Of a DNA stretch of 64,000 bases, positions 23,595 through 34,625 are shown in pieces. The position numbers were made by a program, and so were the translations under genes. Each line of letters starts with the position of its first letter. The first letter of the stretch is position 1. Below the pieces are notes generated by a model, which was not told the DNA's origin, searched no databases, and worked only from the letters and a program-made list of their open reading frames with translations. The DNA lies in assembly GCA_002633005.1 (NCBI GenBank), contig NMRA01000409.1:127983-191982 (forward strand), written 5' to 3'. This stretch comes from Phoronis australis. Taxonomy: Eukaryota; Phoronida; Phoronidae.

Positions 23595-25518
23595 GTCCCA
23601 ACTTTGATTACGTAGCATGATTTTACAATGGTGCACGAGAGCGCAAACAAGAGAAGTACGTCACGAGTTCATGACAACTGAAAGTTGAACATCGAATAGG
23701 ATTCTGATTCGAGTTTGAAATCACAGTATGGGATCCGGGCACTTCGTTATTTTTACATCCAGCACTTTGCCTGCAACATCAAGCAGGCAGCATATAGTAT
23801 ATATATTGAACTGTGCTTTTTGTTGGTTTGTGCATTGACTAATGCGTACAATTACCAAAATTGATTAAATATTATACAGTCAATCTTTTTTGGTATAAAG
23901 ATATTAAACGCTGACAGGCGTAAATTAATCAAGTTAATTAAGTTTATGCTGTAGTAGATCAGTTGACGGGATGTAGCATTTACTCTCCTGGCGATGATGA
24001 TAAAGCGTGTAATCGGAATGCTGTCACTTTTGATAGACTCGTTGTCTGCATCTGCATGTATCTTCACTTCTGCGCAGTCTTGACAAAACATCTCATAAAA
24101 TACTCATTGACAGGGACATAACACGGTGACCTGAATTAAATGCGTGTATTATCGTTCTTACGTGAACCTACGCCTAAAATCGGTACTACGCGCTTTCACT
24201 TTGATTTAAAGTTGCATTTCACCCTGTGTAGCAGACTACGACCAAAATCGAATACGGCGTTTTTACTATTATAAAATTGATCTCATACTGCCCCTGATTA
24301 CCTTTACAGGATTCCCTTTCCGTTATCAACAACAACGCCGAAACCATCAACGACTCACCAAAAGCTGGCACTGTCGGTGCAGTTAGACTGTAACCGTGAT
24401 AAATTTGCTAAGAAAATAATTTCTTGGGATAGGCCAGGTTTGGCGGCAGTTTTGAGGTATGCATTACAAATAGGTTCAGTGAATCTGGTTTGCTTGTATT
24501 TGTGAAAATGTGAATGAGAAAAGTTCTCAAGCTGTAGTTACGCTTTACTTCAAAATGGCGGACCCTGTAGCAATGTTGCATTGTTGCTCAGCGAGTGGTC
24601 CGAATTTCCAAGGGAAAGAGCAAAACATGACACCAAATTTCATAATTACGCTTCCATTTATTTTTTCCAGAACCAAGGCGTTGTTCACACTAACTGACAA
24701 TAGGTATCGCCACTAGTCAGTGAATATACAAACAGTGATAAAGGTAATGTCCAACATACTCCCCACCATTAGAGAAAAAGAACAATACTCCAACCAATTA
24801 AATTACTCATCTACATGTACCAAGACCTGCGAGCAAATTTAGTAAAAGGCTATTTGCTTACTCTAACACATAACAAGATTCACATCATAATCACAAATGA
24901 TAATATCAAATATAGTGTTACTTTAAGAACTCACAAGTTTAACTTGTTCACAAGTTTAAGCTTACGATCAGAACGAGACAACAATTTTCGTGGGAAGTTT
25001 CGTGGCTTCTGCAGACGGAGAGGTTTCACTGGCCTCAGCAGATTCAGAAACTGTAAACGCAAAGTATAGAGACTCCCACCTGTTTAACCTCTGCATATAT
25101 CTCTATAAGGGACCCTTGAATGTACATGTACATGTATAGAGTCTAGCAATTTTATTCCTTCCATCTCCGCTAGAGTACAACTCCGTCACGGTACCCAATG
25201 CCCAATTGAGCCTAGGGATATTGTCTTCGTTTACCAGAACAAAAACTGAAAACATACGCATTGCCTTTGACTTTAGTAGACGGTTGTTTCGGCAACAATT
25301 TTAAATCGGATGGGCGTGTGGTGACGTTTTAAACCTTAACATCGGCGAAGTGTGTCCTTAAACCAAAAAGCAATTTTTATCATTGTGTGAGTGAAACATG
25401 AATTGTTAAAAAATGGTAGACGTAAATGGCGTGTATTGAATTAAGCAACAAGGTTACAGTGTATGTTGAGTGCTGCTTTGTCAGAGATATTCATAGTAAT
25501 AGGCTTCACGAAAATAGA
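23595..25518. other. no gene recognised
   Basis: AT-rich. A frame at 24555-24716 begins in a good Kozak context (aaaATGGCGGACC), as many animal first exons do, but lacks a donor and any recognisable domain. A gtacatgtacatgta run lies at 25121-25136. Confidence 0.4.
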
Positions 25519-25659
25519 GAATCCTACTCGAGACTCAGGTTTATGGCATGGGTAAAAGCTTTTGGAAATTTCGTCAAAATCCCGAGGCTTACCGAGGGAT
25601 TTTGGCGAAATTTCCAAGAGGTTTTTCCCATGTCATCAATCTGAGACAAGTGTAGGATT
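25519..25659. repeat. long imperfect hairpin, arms about 62 bp
   Basis: The left arm contains catgggtaaaagcttttgg and then aaatttcgtcaaaatccc; the right arm is its inverted copy, with matching outer blocks (aatcctac and gactcagg). The loop is about 12 bases. Inner 38 bp is about 85-90% paired, and weaker pairing continues outward. It is either a foldback MITE or a small-RNA hairpin. Confidence 0.65.
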
Positions 25660-26092
25660 TGTTTTCTCATGTGAAAAGTAAAAAACATCTTTTTGCCGAA
25701 AAACTCGACGTGTCTAAAACTTTCAACCACATGATGCAAATTTTGTAAAAACATGCTTGCGCATTGTTAAGTAATTCAGTTACTTTTCGTTAATAACATT
25801 TTTAAGCTTAACAATTGTAAATTGCATTCAGCTTTCGTAGCAAATATTCAAGATAATATATAATAAATAGTCTTTGAAATTGTAATATTAAAACTTAAAA
25901 ATGCTGATGAATAAGAGTCTACGCCAGCGCTTGAGCACTGAATTGACCTTGAGACAGCACAGCTACACAGTCTCGCCGCGTTTCTTGAGTTAGGGCTCGT
26001 CTCCGTTTGAATGAACGTGGATATGGAATTCGCCGCCGATGATGGGTCCGTTTAAGAAGTTGTCTGCATGTCCTTCCGACCGGGAGTACGTA

Positions 26093-26169
26093 CAGTCATG
26101 GGCGGCACAGCACTGAAAAATGCGGGGGCTAAAGCCCCCCAGCCCCGTATGGTGCGCCGCCCATGACAG
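26093..26169. repeat. 71-bp mini foldback with CAG flanks
   Basis: The ends tcatgggcggcaca and tgcgccgcccatga are inverted repeats, bordered on both sides by cag (26093-26095 and 26167-26169). The interior is a small GC-rich palindrome (gggggct/agcccccc). It is a very short MITE-like insertion with a likely 3-bp target duplication. Confidence 0.6.
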
Positions 26170-26737
26170 TTGCGACATACGATTTGTCAATCATAACTTT
26201 GTCGGAATTTCGGCATTGTTTGGTTGGTGCGCGTTTGGTTTTGTGTTTTTTCCAGACGATAAAATGTAAGGCGTGTGGATTTATACTTGATACTACTTTG
26301 TGAATTGCCCATGTAATATCAAATATCACGTACCATTATTAACCAGTCGTGTTGTAACACATTCCAGGTCATGTGAGAAAAATATTTACGTTTTATATAT
26401 ACCCGCATGTGTTTATGTTTCATTTATGTGTACAGGCGCTAGTGGTTATCTCTAGTATGTGGGTTATCATAAAGTGCACGTGTTGTGTGCTTTTTTCCAT
26501 TCTTATCGGGTTTACAGCAGAAAAATGCATTTTGGGTTTGTTGTTGGATGGGATAAACTTCTTGAAGTTGCTAGCTTTCACCAGAGCTATAAGACAACAA
26601 AATATGTTTTGTGATTTTATAACATAACGCCAATTCTCAATGTTGTCAAACAGACATTTGCTGAAATCTTGCCAATGTCTTCGCCGTTTGAATATTCGTA
26701 ACATCTTAAAAGACTACGCTAGTTACCGCGTGGGATT
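26170..26737. other. no gene recognised
   Basis: AT-rich sequence. The overlapping opposite frames at 26373-26627 and 26420-26704 are mirror shadows without support. Confidence 0.45.
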
Positions 26738-26780
26738 TGGCTCAGCGGTAGAGCGTTCGGCAACTGTGAGGTTCGAATCC
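26738..26780 (+). pseudogene. tRNA-like Pol III internal promoter (decayed tRNA or SINE head)
   Basis: A canonical A box (tggctcagcgg, 26738-26748) and a perfect B box (ggttcgaatcc, 26770-26780) lie only 21 bases apart, too close for a normal anticodon arm plus variable loop. No acceptor stem forms between 26731 and 26790. This is a truncated tRNA pseudogene or the head of a tRNA-derived SINE, not a working tRNA. Confidence 0.6.
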
Positions 26781-27451
26781 TGCGCTACTCTAAATTTCTG
26801 AAAAGAATAGTCTCTTCCTCGAAAATGTCCAGTCGTACAAGTATACATTGCACGGTAACTTCAAGATATGTAGGCGCAACTTACTTTGCCAAACTACAAT
26901 AACAGAAAACTGTTTCAATTGCCGAACGTATATCACGTGACCATGAGCTTATTCGGTGAGTTTGGGCAACTCGTCCTCACGATCAGGATATTTTTAATCC
27001 GCCGGCGAGGCTTCTGTAGATCCAAGACACTCGCGAGCAAAAACTTGCATGGTCTCGCTCCTTTGCGTGTGACTTGTGTCTACAGATGGCGCTCTGGTTT
27101 CTATGGCCATTTTATGATGATCATGATTAAGATTTTAATCAGGCAGAAAATGTCACTCCAAGCACAATTAAAAAATACTAGGCATTTGACAATTGAGGTG
27201 CAATGTGACGAAAGACACCTTTGTATTTTCGGCTTCCTCAAAGCCGACTGCTCGCTGGAGACTGGAACGATTCTATTAGGTCTACATCTGTACATTACAT
27301 TTAAACGATGGTACAGCTATTTCTAAAACCAATACTTAGTCTTTTACCAAATAAGTAACGCATCAACACTGATTGAAGTTTCATTACTGTTCAAGGCTGG
27401 AGTAGGCCTTTAACTTAATCAAACATCTCTCGGATGTCTTAATTTAATTAG
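26781..27451. other. no confident gene
   Basis: A possible tiny plus-strand exon at 26906-26955 (KTVSIAERISRDHELIR, ending at cg|gtgagt) is noted but the acceptor is weak. The frame at 26886-27326 otherwise has no support. Confidence 0.3.
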
Positions 27452-27724
27452 TGGCATGTACTCCACCGTGGAATAAATAGTTATGAGAAAGAACGGGCAC
27501 AGGAAATCGAGAGAGCAAATGAAGTGGACAAAACGATTGGTTTAGACAGGTTCGTCGGGTCCGTGGTCACCAAATTTTACTCGAAACACGGCACAAACAT
27601 TGGCCAATTCCATTGGGTCAAAGTTGAAAGTTTAGTCAAAGCGTGTCACGAAGTTGGCAAATTGTCGAGTGGAATATCACGTAAAACCTGTTGGTCTGAT
27701 CGGAAGGGATGGCGTTTCTTCTAA
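27452..27724 (+). CDS. uncertain open frame, 90 codons, unidentified
   Basis: Open from just after a stop (27449-27451) to the stop at 27722-27724, with no in-frame ATG near its start, so it would have to be an internal or terminal exon. The composition looks more protein-like than most frames here, for example YEKERAQEIERANEVDK (charged, helix-like) followed by FVGSVVTKFYSKHGTNIGQF. No acceptor was chosen with confidence and no family is recognised. Confidence 0.2.
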   Translation, partial: WHVLHRGINSYEKERAQEIERANEVDKTIGLDRFVGSVVTKFYSKHGTNIGQFHWVKVESLVKACHEVGKLSSGISRKTCWSDRKGWRFF

Positions 27725-28212
27725 ACACGCTTTGAAAAAGTAATCGTCATTACGCTTACGCGTGCCATGGTAGCATTTCGAGATCGACCAGATGCTTTTC
27801 GCTGTGTTTTCTGCCAGCTAGACAATATGTACATATACACTATTAGTGACAACACCATTCCATGAAAATGTCGAATGAAATAATAAAACAAAACAGCAAA
27901 TGTAGTAGACTGTGAAATGGTGAACATGGTCATTTCGTCGAAATGGTGTATTTTTTAAGAAATGTTAAAGTTACGTGGCCTTCTACGTATTCGAATTGAA
28001 GGCTATTAAACAGTACACACCATGGATTTTTGCACATTTTGAATTACCGGTGGCCACAGACTAAATGTATGACGTAAAACTTAGCTAAACCCATGTTTAT
28101 TTTGTGTAATTATCTCAAAATTTTGATTTTCTTTCAATTTTGCCAATTTTCACATTTCCCGCCATGTGACGTCTTGGGTTGAACACAAGAGATCAGTGAC
28201 TAGCATTGAACA

Positions 28213-28481
28213 ATGGCGGAGACCAGGGAATTTGAAAGTGACGACGATTATGAGCAAGAACTGAACGAATACTATGAAGAAACGTATGAGAATTGTGGCC
28301 AGGATGAGGAAATGGGGTTGCACGAAAGCGAGAACAAGTTTAATGTGCTTCCGGCTGCGTACTTTTCTACTTTGAGCCTTATGAACTGGATCCTCCCCCG
28401 AGAGAAGCGGCCTCGGGCTCGGCGAGTCAACCCAGTCATCCAACAGACGATCCTGAATTAAGAGCTGATGTTTCTGAATGA
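28213..28481 (+). pseudogene. P2X7 C-terminal-like protein, 5' fragment with frameshift
   Basis: ATG at 28213 in a good context (aacaATGGCGG) opens an acidic N-terminus (MAETREFESDDDYEQ...) of about 45 residues. The same strand then shows, in another frame from about 28365, YFEPYELDPPPREAASGS and a Ser/Pro/Asp-rich tail ending at 28481. Many cnidarian P2X7-C-domain proteins begin with an acidic segment and a 'PYxFEPY'-type motif; that comparison is from memory of the family and the match is short. The Cys-rich 'TDWC...C..C' zinc-binding core expected next is not present, so the copy is truncated and frameshifted. It lies tail-to-tail with the THAP remnant and ends in AT-rich sequence holding an aataaa-type signal on the other strand. 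Confidence 0.35.
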
Positions 28482-28510
28482 TAAATATTGTCCTTTATTG
28501 AACCAGGCCT

Positions 28511-28719
28511 TCATCGTCTCCTGTGACTGGAGTCGAAACACGAGTCCTCAAAGTGGGCAGAACACAGAGTGGCCCCGGACCGAATCGCTTGGTCCACGAT
28601 GACGTCCCACACTCTCGTTCGGCGCACGAAGTCATGCCACTTCTGCGCAACTTTGGTGTCCTTCGGAACACCGAGACGTTTTCCGCCTGGCTGCTGTTGC
28701 TGCAGCCTCCGGAAACACA
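28511..28719 (-). pseudogene. THAP zinc-finger domain, frameshifted
   Basis: On the minus strand two frames together give a THAP domain. The first frame supplies C-V-S-G-G-C (28719 downward) and ...NVSVF; after one frameshift near 28664-28670 the second supplies a 'PKD' start, then KVAQKWHDFVRRTRVWD, and CSAHFEDSCF with the expected Cys-x2-His. This matches the C-x(2-4)-C ... C-x2-H zinc pattern and the conserved PKD, W and HF positions of THAP domains, which bind DNA in P-element transposases and THAP transcription factors. The frame stops at 28511 (...SSHRRR), and an aataaa signal follows at about 28492-28498 on this strand. The frameshift implies a pseudogene, unless it is a sequencing error. 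No transposase catalytic region is visible. Confidence 0.7.
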
Positions 28720-29267
28720 TCTTTTGATCCCTCTACGAACCTTCTCTACTTTGCATTCTCTTCACTCTATACACTTTGTCTCTGATCCGAACAGTATGGC
28801 GAACGACCTGGGTTCAACCCATGACGTTGTACATAATTATTATTTTTTTCAATTTTTGCGTGTTTCTTTATGAGCTGTGCCCTAAAGGCACTGAAATCAA
28901 GTAAGATATAATAATAAAATTTATTTTGAGGTACTAGAGTCATGTTGTGTACACTTTAAGACATTTTAGGACCTTTTGTATGCATTGTTGTCAGCGAAAC
29001 GAAACTTGCAAGATCGGAGTTCTTGGCTGAACTACAGGGGTGCAAGATTGAAGTTCTTGGCTGAACTACCGGAGTGTGACAGACAACAGACTTAAAATTA
29101 GCATAAATAACTCAGGGCTTGCGGTTTTTACAAAATCACTCATTGTCAACGTATTACATTTGGAATCACATATAACCATCTCCTTGCCTGAAACTGGATT
29201 TATGTTCAAAGACAGTGTAATTCCATAATAGCGAAAATTACTGACAATTTTTATATTCATATACAAT
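28720..29267. other. no gene recognised
   Basis: Upstream of the THAP remnant on the minus strand the frame stays open for a few codons only. Two similar short blocks (tgcaagat-ggagttcttggctgaacta) at about 29009-29035 and 29041-29067 form a two-unit tandem repeat of about 33 bp. Confidence 0.45.
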
Positions 29268-29540
29268 TTATGTTAAACATTTGTGTATTGGCACCAAATT
29301 TCCCTTTTCACTGGCTTCTGTGAATTCTAGCTTCCTCAAAGAGAACTCATGCGACCACGTATAGATAAGCGTGAAAAATACCCAAACTTTCAGAGAACAC
29401 GTACTCGCATTCTGATGAATCTGCACTCTTTGGTAACCGACAGGAGTCTCTGCATGTTTGTAGTTTTTCACCGACACCATTTCACGAGTTCTCACGCCGG
29501 CAGTTGTAGGTTTCTTTCCTCTGGCAATGACGCGTGTATC
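29268..29540 (-). CDS. uncertain open frame, unidentified
   Basis: An open frame on the minus strand runs from at least 29540 to the stop at 29268. A possible acceptor (aatcttaaag) precedes it. The first half is basic and protein-like (VIARGKKPTTAGVRTREMV ... NYKHAETPVGYQRVQ); a donor-like gtttggg lies near 29365. No family recognised, and chance cannot be excluded. Confidence 0.2.
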   Translation of the reverse strand, partial: DTRVIARGKKPTTAGVRTREMVSVKNYKHAETPVGYQRVQIHQNASTCSLKVWVFFTLIYTWSHEFSLRKLEFTEASEKGNLVPIHKCLT

Positions 29541-30348
29541 CTTTAAGATTTTGTAATAAAATTTACAATTTTTATTAACGTAGTTACGTATCTTCGCTTT
29601 TTTAACGAATATTAGCCTAAGGACGTTTTTGCATCGTGTGCAAGACCGCGTGTCACTGCGAACTTCGAAAGGAATTCAAAATCCGCAAAACGCATTGTAA
29701 TATTCAATAGCATTTGGTTTACATTCTTAAATAAAGTATATATTGGAATTCTAATGTTTGTGAACAATGACATTGAGATTTGGAAATAGAAATAGCCAAA
29801 GTGGTGGAAGGATGGGTAAGACCTTTTACATAACAAATTATTTGATACTTTTCCTCAAATTTTAGTATTTTTGAACTTTTGGCAGAGAAATATATAATGT
29901 GTTTGCGTATGCATACGTATATGTATAGTATACGTATTTTAAAGACACGTAGAAAATGAGTGATATCATTATTAGCTAAACTACGTATGCAATCAAAACG
30001 AAGGCGTTTTCGCAGATGTTATTTGTAATTGTAACACATATGAGCAGACAATGAACTCTTTTCATAATGGTATAAAATGTCTTGCCGAGGATGCAAGCTT
30101 GGCTCCAAAAGTTAATCCAAAAGACCACCTGCTTCTATCCACAAAAAAACTGTCACCAGCTTGTGGTTATGATGAATCACCATATCTGCAGCTATGGCAA
30201 GCCTTTATTTGGTTTTAAAAATTCTGTCACCAGTATTAGTGATTATGGGATTTGATAAACCAAAGGTATGCGATTTATTTATTCTATTGTATTTAGGTGG
30301 TTTGTGGATCTTTTACATTGTTAAACAAGGGTTTGTCAGGTTGATTTT
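29541..30348. other. no gene recognised
   Basis: AT-rich. A self-complementary cluster of cgtatgcatacg/tatacgtat words occurs at about 29907-29938. Confidence 0.45.
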
Positions 30349-30945
30349 CATCAGTTACCATGGCAACCACTTTTATAATTTCAATTGTGCTACTACATTT
30401 GGTACACCAGTAATAAGTAATTGCTTTCAGTAAATGATTTATGCAAATCTATTGTGTTAGCTATTACCATGTTTGTTTTCACTAGTTGCCATGGTAATCA
30501 TTTTTAGGATTATCAATTTATACTACTGGTCATGACATGTATATATCTTTGTTTTAGGCAATTTTAATTGTCCAAGGCTTCGGCGGTATGAGGCATGCGC
30601 AGATTAGTATACTGCTGTGATTCAAAAATATCTGTTGACCATGGTAACGGTACACATTCAAGCTTGACAACTTCCCTCAGTCACTGGAAAGAGTCTACTA
30701 AAAATGTTTTAAGCATGGTTACTTGCTTCTAACACGATATGGATAAATTCTAATGCTAGTTACCTCTATCGTTGAACTACCAGGTTGGTTCGTTAACGAT
30801 ACCAATTCAAGTTAGCACTGAACATCTCGAAGCTTCAACAAAAGGCCATCTCAAGTACTGTTACCATGGTTGCCTTCTTGTAGCTTGACACTGTCCTCGT
30901 AATCTGATTTTGAATGACAAAATGTCTGGTTGCCATGGCAATGAT
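30349..30945. promoter_or_regulatory. cluster of RFX X-box-like palindromes
   Basis: A perfect RFX consensus site GTTACCATGGCAAC lies at 30354-30367. Variants lie at 30485-30498 (GTTGCCATGGTAAT), 30634-30648 (...ACCATGGTAAC), 30860-30873 (GTTACCATGGTTGC) and 30929-30942 (GTTGCCATGGCAAT), with a half-site near 30713. Spacing is roughly 70-150 bp. The flanks also repeat: after the sites at about 30640 and 30865 similar words follow in order ('agcttgaca', 'ctc', 'ttttaagc/ttttgagcc', 'gcttcta'). So this is a degenerate tandem repeat whose best-conserved part is the X-box palindrome. Whether RFX binds is inference. Confidence 0.55.
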
Positions 30946-31131
30946 GCTTGTGTCCTCTTGGCAATCCCCGTAAGTTTCAAGGGAGGGTCAATATAAGTGT
31001 TTTGAGCCTGTTCGCGTGCTTCTAGCATGACTTTGCCATCAAATCTAAAACTGCTAATTTCAGGTGGTCGACTGTTCAAAATTGGCGTATTTTCTTGTTT
31101 CACCGGGTAGTATTTTTCATAGCTAATGCCT

Positions 31132-31286
31132 GGGTAGAGTTCAGTAACTATAGGACCTCGGTAGGACCTCGCTAGAAAAGCAAGACTTCTCGTGATTGTG
31201 CGTGATATTGCCGTGTATTTTAAATGAGAGCACGGGATTTTTAGCTAGATTTTTTCTAGCCGCGAGGTACGTACTGAACTCTATCC
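31132..31286. repeat. MITE, family B, full-length copy
   Basis: 155 bp with terminal inverted repeats: gggtagagttcagta at the left, and at the right an end whose reverse complement is ggatagagttcagta. Internal sequence matches the partial copy at 2559-2657 in opposite orientation. No clear target duplication. Confidence 0.7.
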
Positions 31287-33165
31287 TGATCAGCTCCAGG
31301 GATACAACGAGAAGCAAATGAGATGACAATAGCGTCGTGTAGTTAGGTGTCAGGCAAAGCGTGAGATGGCGAGATTCTCGCAAAACAAAGCTCAGACGAT
31401 TGCGAAATGAACGGATGGGTTCAGTATCACTTACCGGTTAGCGCAGACGGCTAATTGTTTTAATACAAATAATGAGTTGCAATCTTAAATAGAAATCTGC
31501 TCATAAATGAAAATTGATTCTCTCCGCAAAATTGCCTAGACTTTCATTTTATGCAGAATAAATTCCCACACGGGAGAAATCAATGCGGATTGCATTGCCG
31601 GTGTTGACGTTGCAAGGAAATGGTGCACTTCTGTGTGAATCAAGGGAACTGGAGTGGTAATAGACTTGATTTGAGTCAACAAACCTAATCGAATCAATTG
31701 CCGTGTAATCCTTTAAAACCACGCGCACACTAATAGGGTATCATGAATACTTTATACAGAACAATGTACGATTTTATATCATTTTCTTTTGCGGCTAAAT
31801 CGATAACTCGACATATCGAGTACAGACTCGAAAACGTAACTAAACTGTTGGGGTCATTAAGTGCAATATTGGGGTAAAAATTTTAAAGGAGCATCTTTCA
31901 TGCCTGTTCAAGTAGAAACAAGAACATTTCAAAACCTAAGAGGAGTTCGAATTTAATTGAGTAGAATGAAGTTTTGGTCTAGTTGCCGGTAGCCAAGGGG
32001 TGCCTGAGGAAATCTGACATTGCTCTTGTTCTATGGTCTTGCCTGTGCCAAGGCTACTTACAAGAAATGATCATGCCATTATCATGAAATTTTTAAAAAG
32101 ACTGGGTTACATTGTGTAGAACAAGTGTCCGTCGAGAAAGTCGAAATCACGCAAGCCCTCGCGAGATATTGACGTGCATTAAAATCTAAATACAATAGAT
32201 GATCACACTAGCCTTACACTTGCGTCTACGGAACGCACCCCTAATATCGAAAATAGGCCTTCCATCAACTAAAGGGTCTAACTGAGCGATAATCGGAGAT
32301 GGATACGAGATGGTTCAGCGCTGCTCTCTGTTCAAGCAAGACAATCGCAAAAAAGTAAGACCACACAAGTCTTTGTGAGATTACGGCTTTACAATGCGAA
32401 CACATGACTACACTAATTTTACTTGCAAGCGTCTTGCGTCAATGTAATTCAACCCAGTTTTGGCCACTCAAAAGTGACAATGGCCTTTCGCCACTTCCTT
32501 TATTCGCCCCACTATTACGTGTTATTAAAAAACTAGGCTGTGCCTGGGGTTACAAGTCAACGTGGTGTGATTAGATATCAGGACACCTTTAATGTTTTTG
32601 CATTACAGATAATATTATGTCGTTCGGTTTCAGCTTCAGGCGGCAACGGTTTTCGAATCCAGCCGTCCGCGCAGTTTTTATTCGCATCACGACTTGCACG
32701 TTTAATTACCTTACTTACCTTACATTAAGGCAAACATGCCAGCTCCAATAGAAACAGGGGTCAATAACTGAATCCAATTACTATTGCACCGATTTTGACG
32801 ATTGTTTACTTGAATTACTTCGGTTAAAACTTTTTGGGAGGGCTTCAGTGTCAGAAGTTTCACAGTGAAGACCTTAGTTTCATTGTTACGATATCACAAT
32901 TTATTTCAGCCAATGTTTTATTGCTGTTAACGTTCATGCGGTAACTGCCCGGCTCCGCAAAGACGACCTTGGATCAGTGCCAGTCGTTATAAATAGAAAT
33001 GACGCCAGTGGTTCTTGTACATTTCTGTTGAGTTTATGGTGTTTGAGGACCTCCCGAGAACTGACCTGATAATCTTTATAACCCCATCAGGAAGGAAAAA
33101 CGTATTTAGAGCACAAACAGTTTTGACTCCGTCAAACCCCTCTCCCGCCGACCCCGTGTTCTTAC
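31287..33165. other. no gene recognised
   Basis: AT-rich. A segment near 32130-32185 (atcacgcaagccctcgcgag) vaguely resembles family B internal sequence. The frame at 32540-32728 lacks support. Confidence 0.4.
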
Positions 33166-33378
33166 TTTTGGTTGCAAGTCTTTCACAGCACTAAAGTCGA
33201 TAATTTTGCCATTGAATAGGTTGAAGATACTCGCCCATTTACGAGTGAGGTTTAACTTCGCCATCAACGCAATGGACTGCAACCACCGAAGAAGAGAGTT
33301 CGATTCTGCACTGGTGCTAGCCTCTGCAAACCACGTTTTCCTCACCGGTAATATCATTTTCACAGTCTTAAAAGATTC
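33166..33378 (-). CDS. possible internal exon, 71 codons, unidentified
   Basis: On the minus strand an acceptor (catatacttcag) and a donor (ccaaaa|gtaaga) bound exactly 213 bases, open in one frame in phase 0-0: it starts ESFKTVKMILPVRKTW and ends ...DFSAVKDLQPK. The interior (LLRWLQSIALMAKLNLTRKW) looks like an amphipathic helical region. No family is recognised, the acceptor tract is poor in pyrimidines, and chance is possible. Confidence 0.25.
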
Positions 33379-34529
33379 CTGAAGTATATGCATTTTTAAT
33401 GTAATTTAATTTATTAATAAAGTCTATGTCAGAAATCACATATTTGTTATTCTTACATATCTTTGTGAAAAAAGTTTTTTCCAATGTTAATTCCTATTGG
33501 CTAACTCGCGTCTGACGTCATTGAGGCTGTACCGTGGGTGAAGGCAATGAGGTAAATTAAGCTTATTATGTACATGTATATAGCTCATTGGGTGAATGCC
33601 TCTCGGCTACAGAACTGAGCTTAATGTGTATAACTCGTCTGCGATCACGGCTCTCAAAAGTTCATAATACAAGTTTACTGCCGTGTAGTGTTGACTATTA
33701 GTGGAATGATGCCGTTCTCGTCATCAGGCTAGGAAAGGGGCCCCACTCAGTAGCCTTGCCTTGGTGCAAGCTGCATACTAAATGTACAGCTGTTATTCCG
33801 GCGTGTGTAAAAACTGATCAAATAAAATCTGACACAAAATTAGTGTCATTAAAAATTACACTCTTCCTTAAGTAAACTAAATTTTTTACCAGAGTTGAAA
33901 AAATTGGCGGCGTTCTGCCGTTCACTCGGCTGCTAAAATTTGGGTGCGCTCTTTAAGGTTGGCTTACGGCGCCGTCACCTGTTGCCTTATTGGTCAGTTT
34001 CGTTCACCCAAATGTTCTTCTTCCAGGTATAACAAGCGATCGAACTGTTCTTCGAAGTTGTGCACCTGTCACAACAAATTATAAGAGTTAATTTCATTTC
34101 CTTTCAAGTTTTTGGAACATTAATACCAGGAAACCGAATTTCATAAAAAATTGCTCTTGCGAAGCTGTCATAATCTACCTACTGATGTCGCAAAATTTTA
34201 GCGTGTTGAGTGTACTATTTTCTTCGTTCCAAAAGGATGAGCACTATGAAATAAAATAACGTTTACTAGATTGTTTTTCATTTAAACGGCTCCAACGGGC
34301 AAGGTGATTGTCGGTTTAAACCCAGACATTTGCACGCTCCCCTGCCGGTTTATAGCTCTACATGTTAATATAAGTTTCGCGACGAGGTGACGAGCAGAAC
34401 TACTTGGGCTATGTGAAATTTCGGAGTCTAACGGAGCTCAACACACAGTGCTACTGGTACCCAGCTGCATTTTGAAGATAATCTTCATACAGCTAGCTGA
34501 CTGGCTAGGCCCCGGGATGAATCAACACA
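33379..34529. other. no gene recognised
   Basis: AT-rich, with a short CpG-containing patch at about 33960-33985 (acggcgccgtcacc). No frame or repeat to support. Confidence 0.45.
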
Positions 34530-34625
34530 GTGGCGGATCTAGGATATCACAAGGTGGGGGGCCCAACATTTGGTCTGTAAACATTTGCGCAAAGTACGGT
34601 TGTAGATGCGCATAGCACCCAATGG
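34530..34625 (+). repeat. MITE family D, left-end copy
   Basis: gtggcggatctaggatatca, then a GGGGGG-rich stretch and 'gcccaacat-tggtct', match the reverse complement of the right end of 52032-52250. Only the left part is clear here. Confidence 0.5.

Noticed and set aside
26906-26955. Tiny exon KTVSIAERISRDHELIR with a gtgagt donor
   Set aside because: Acceptor is weak and the segment is short enough to be chance; mentioned only in the regional note.
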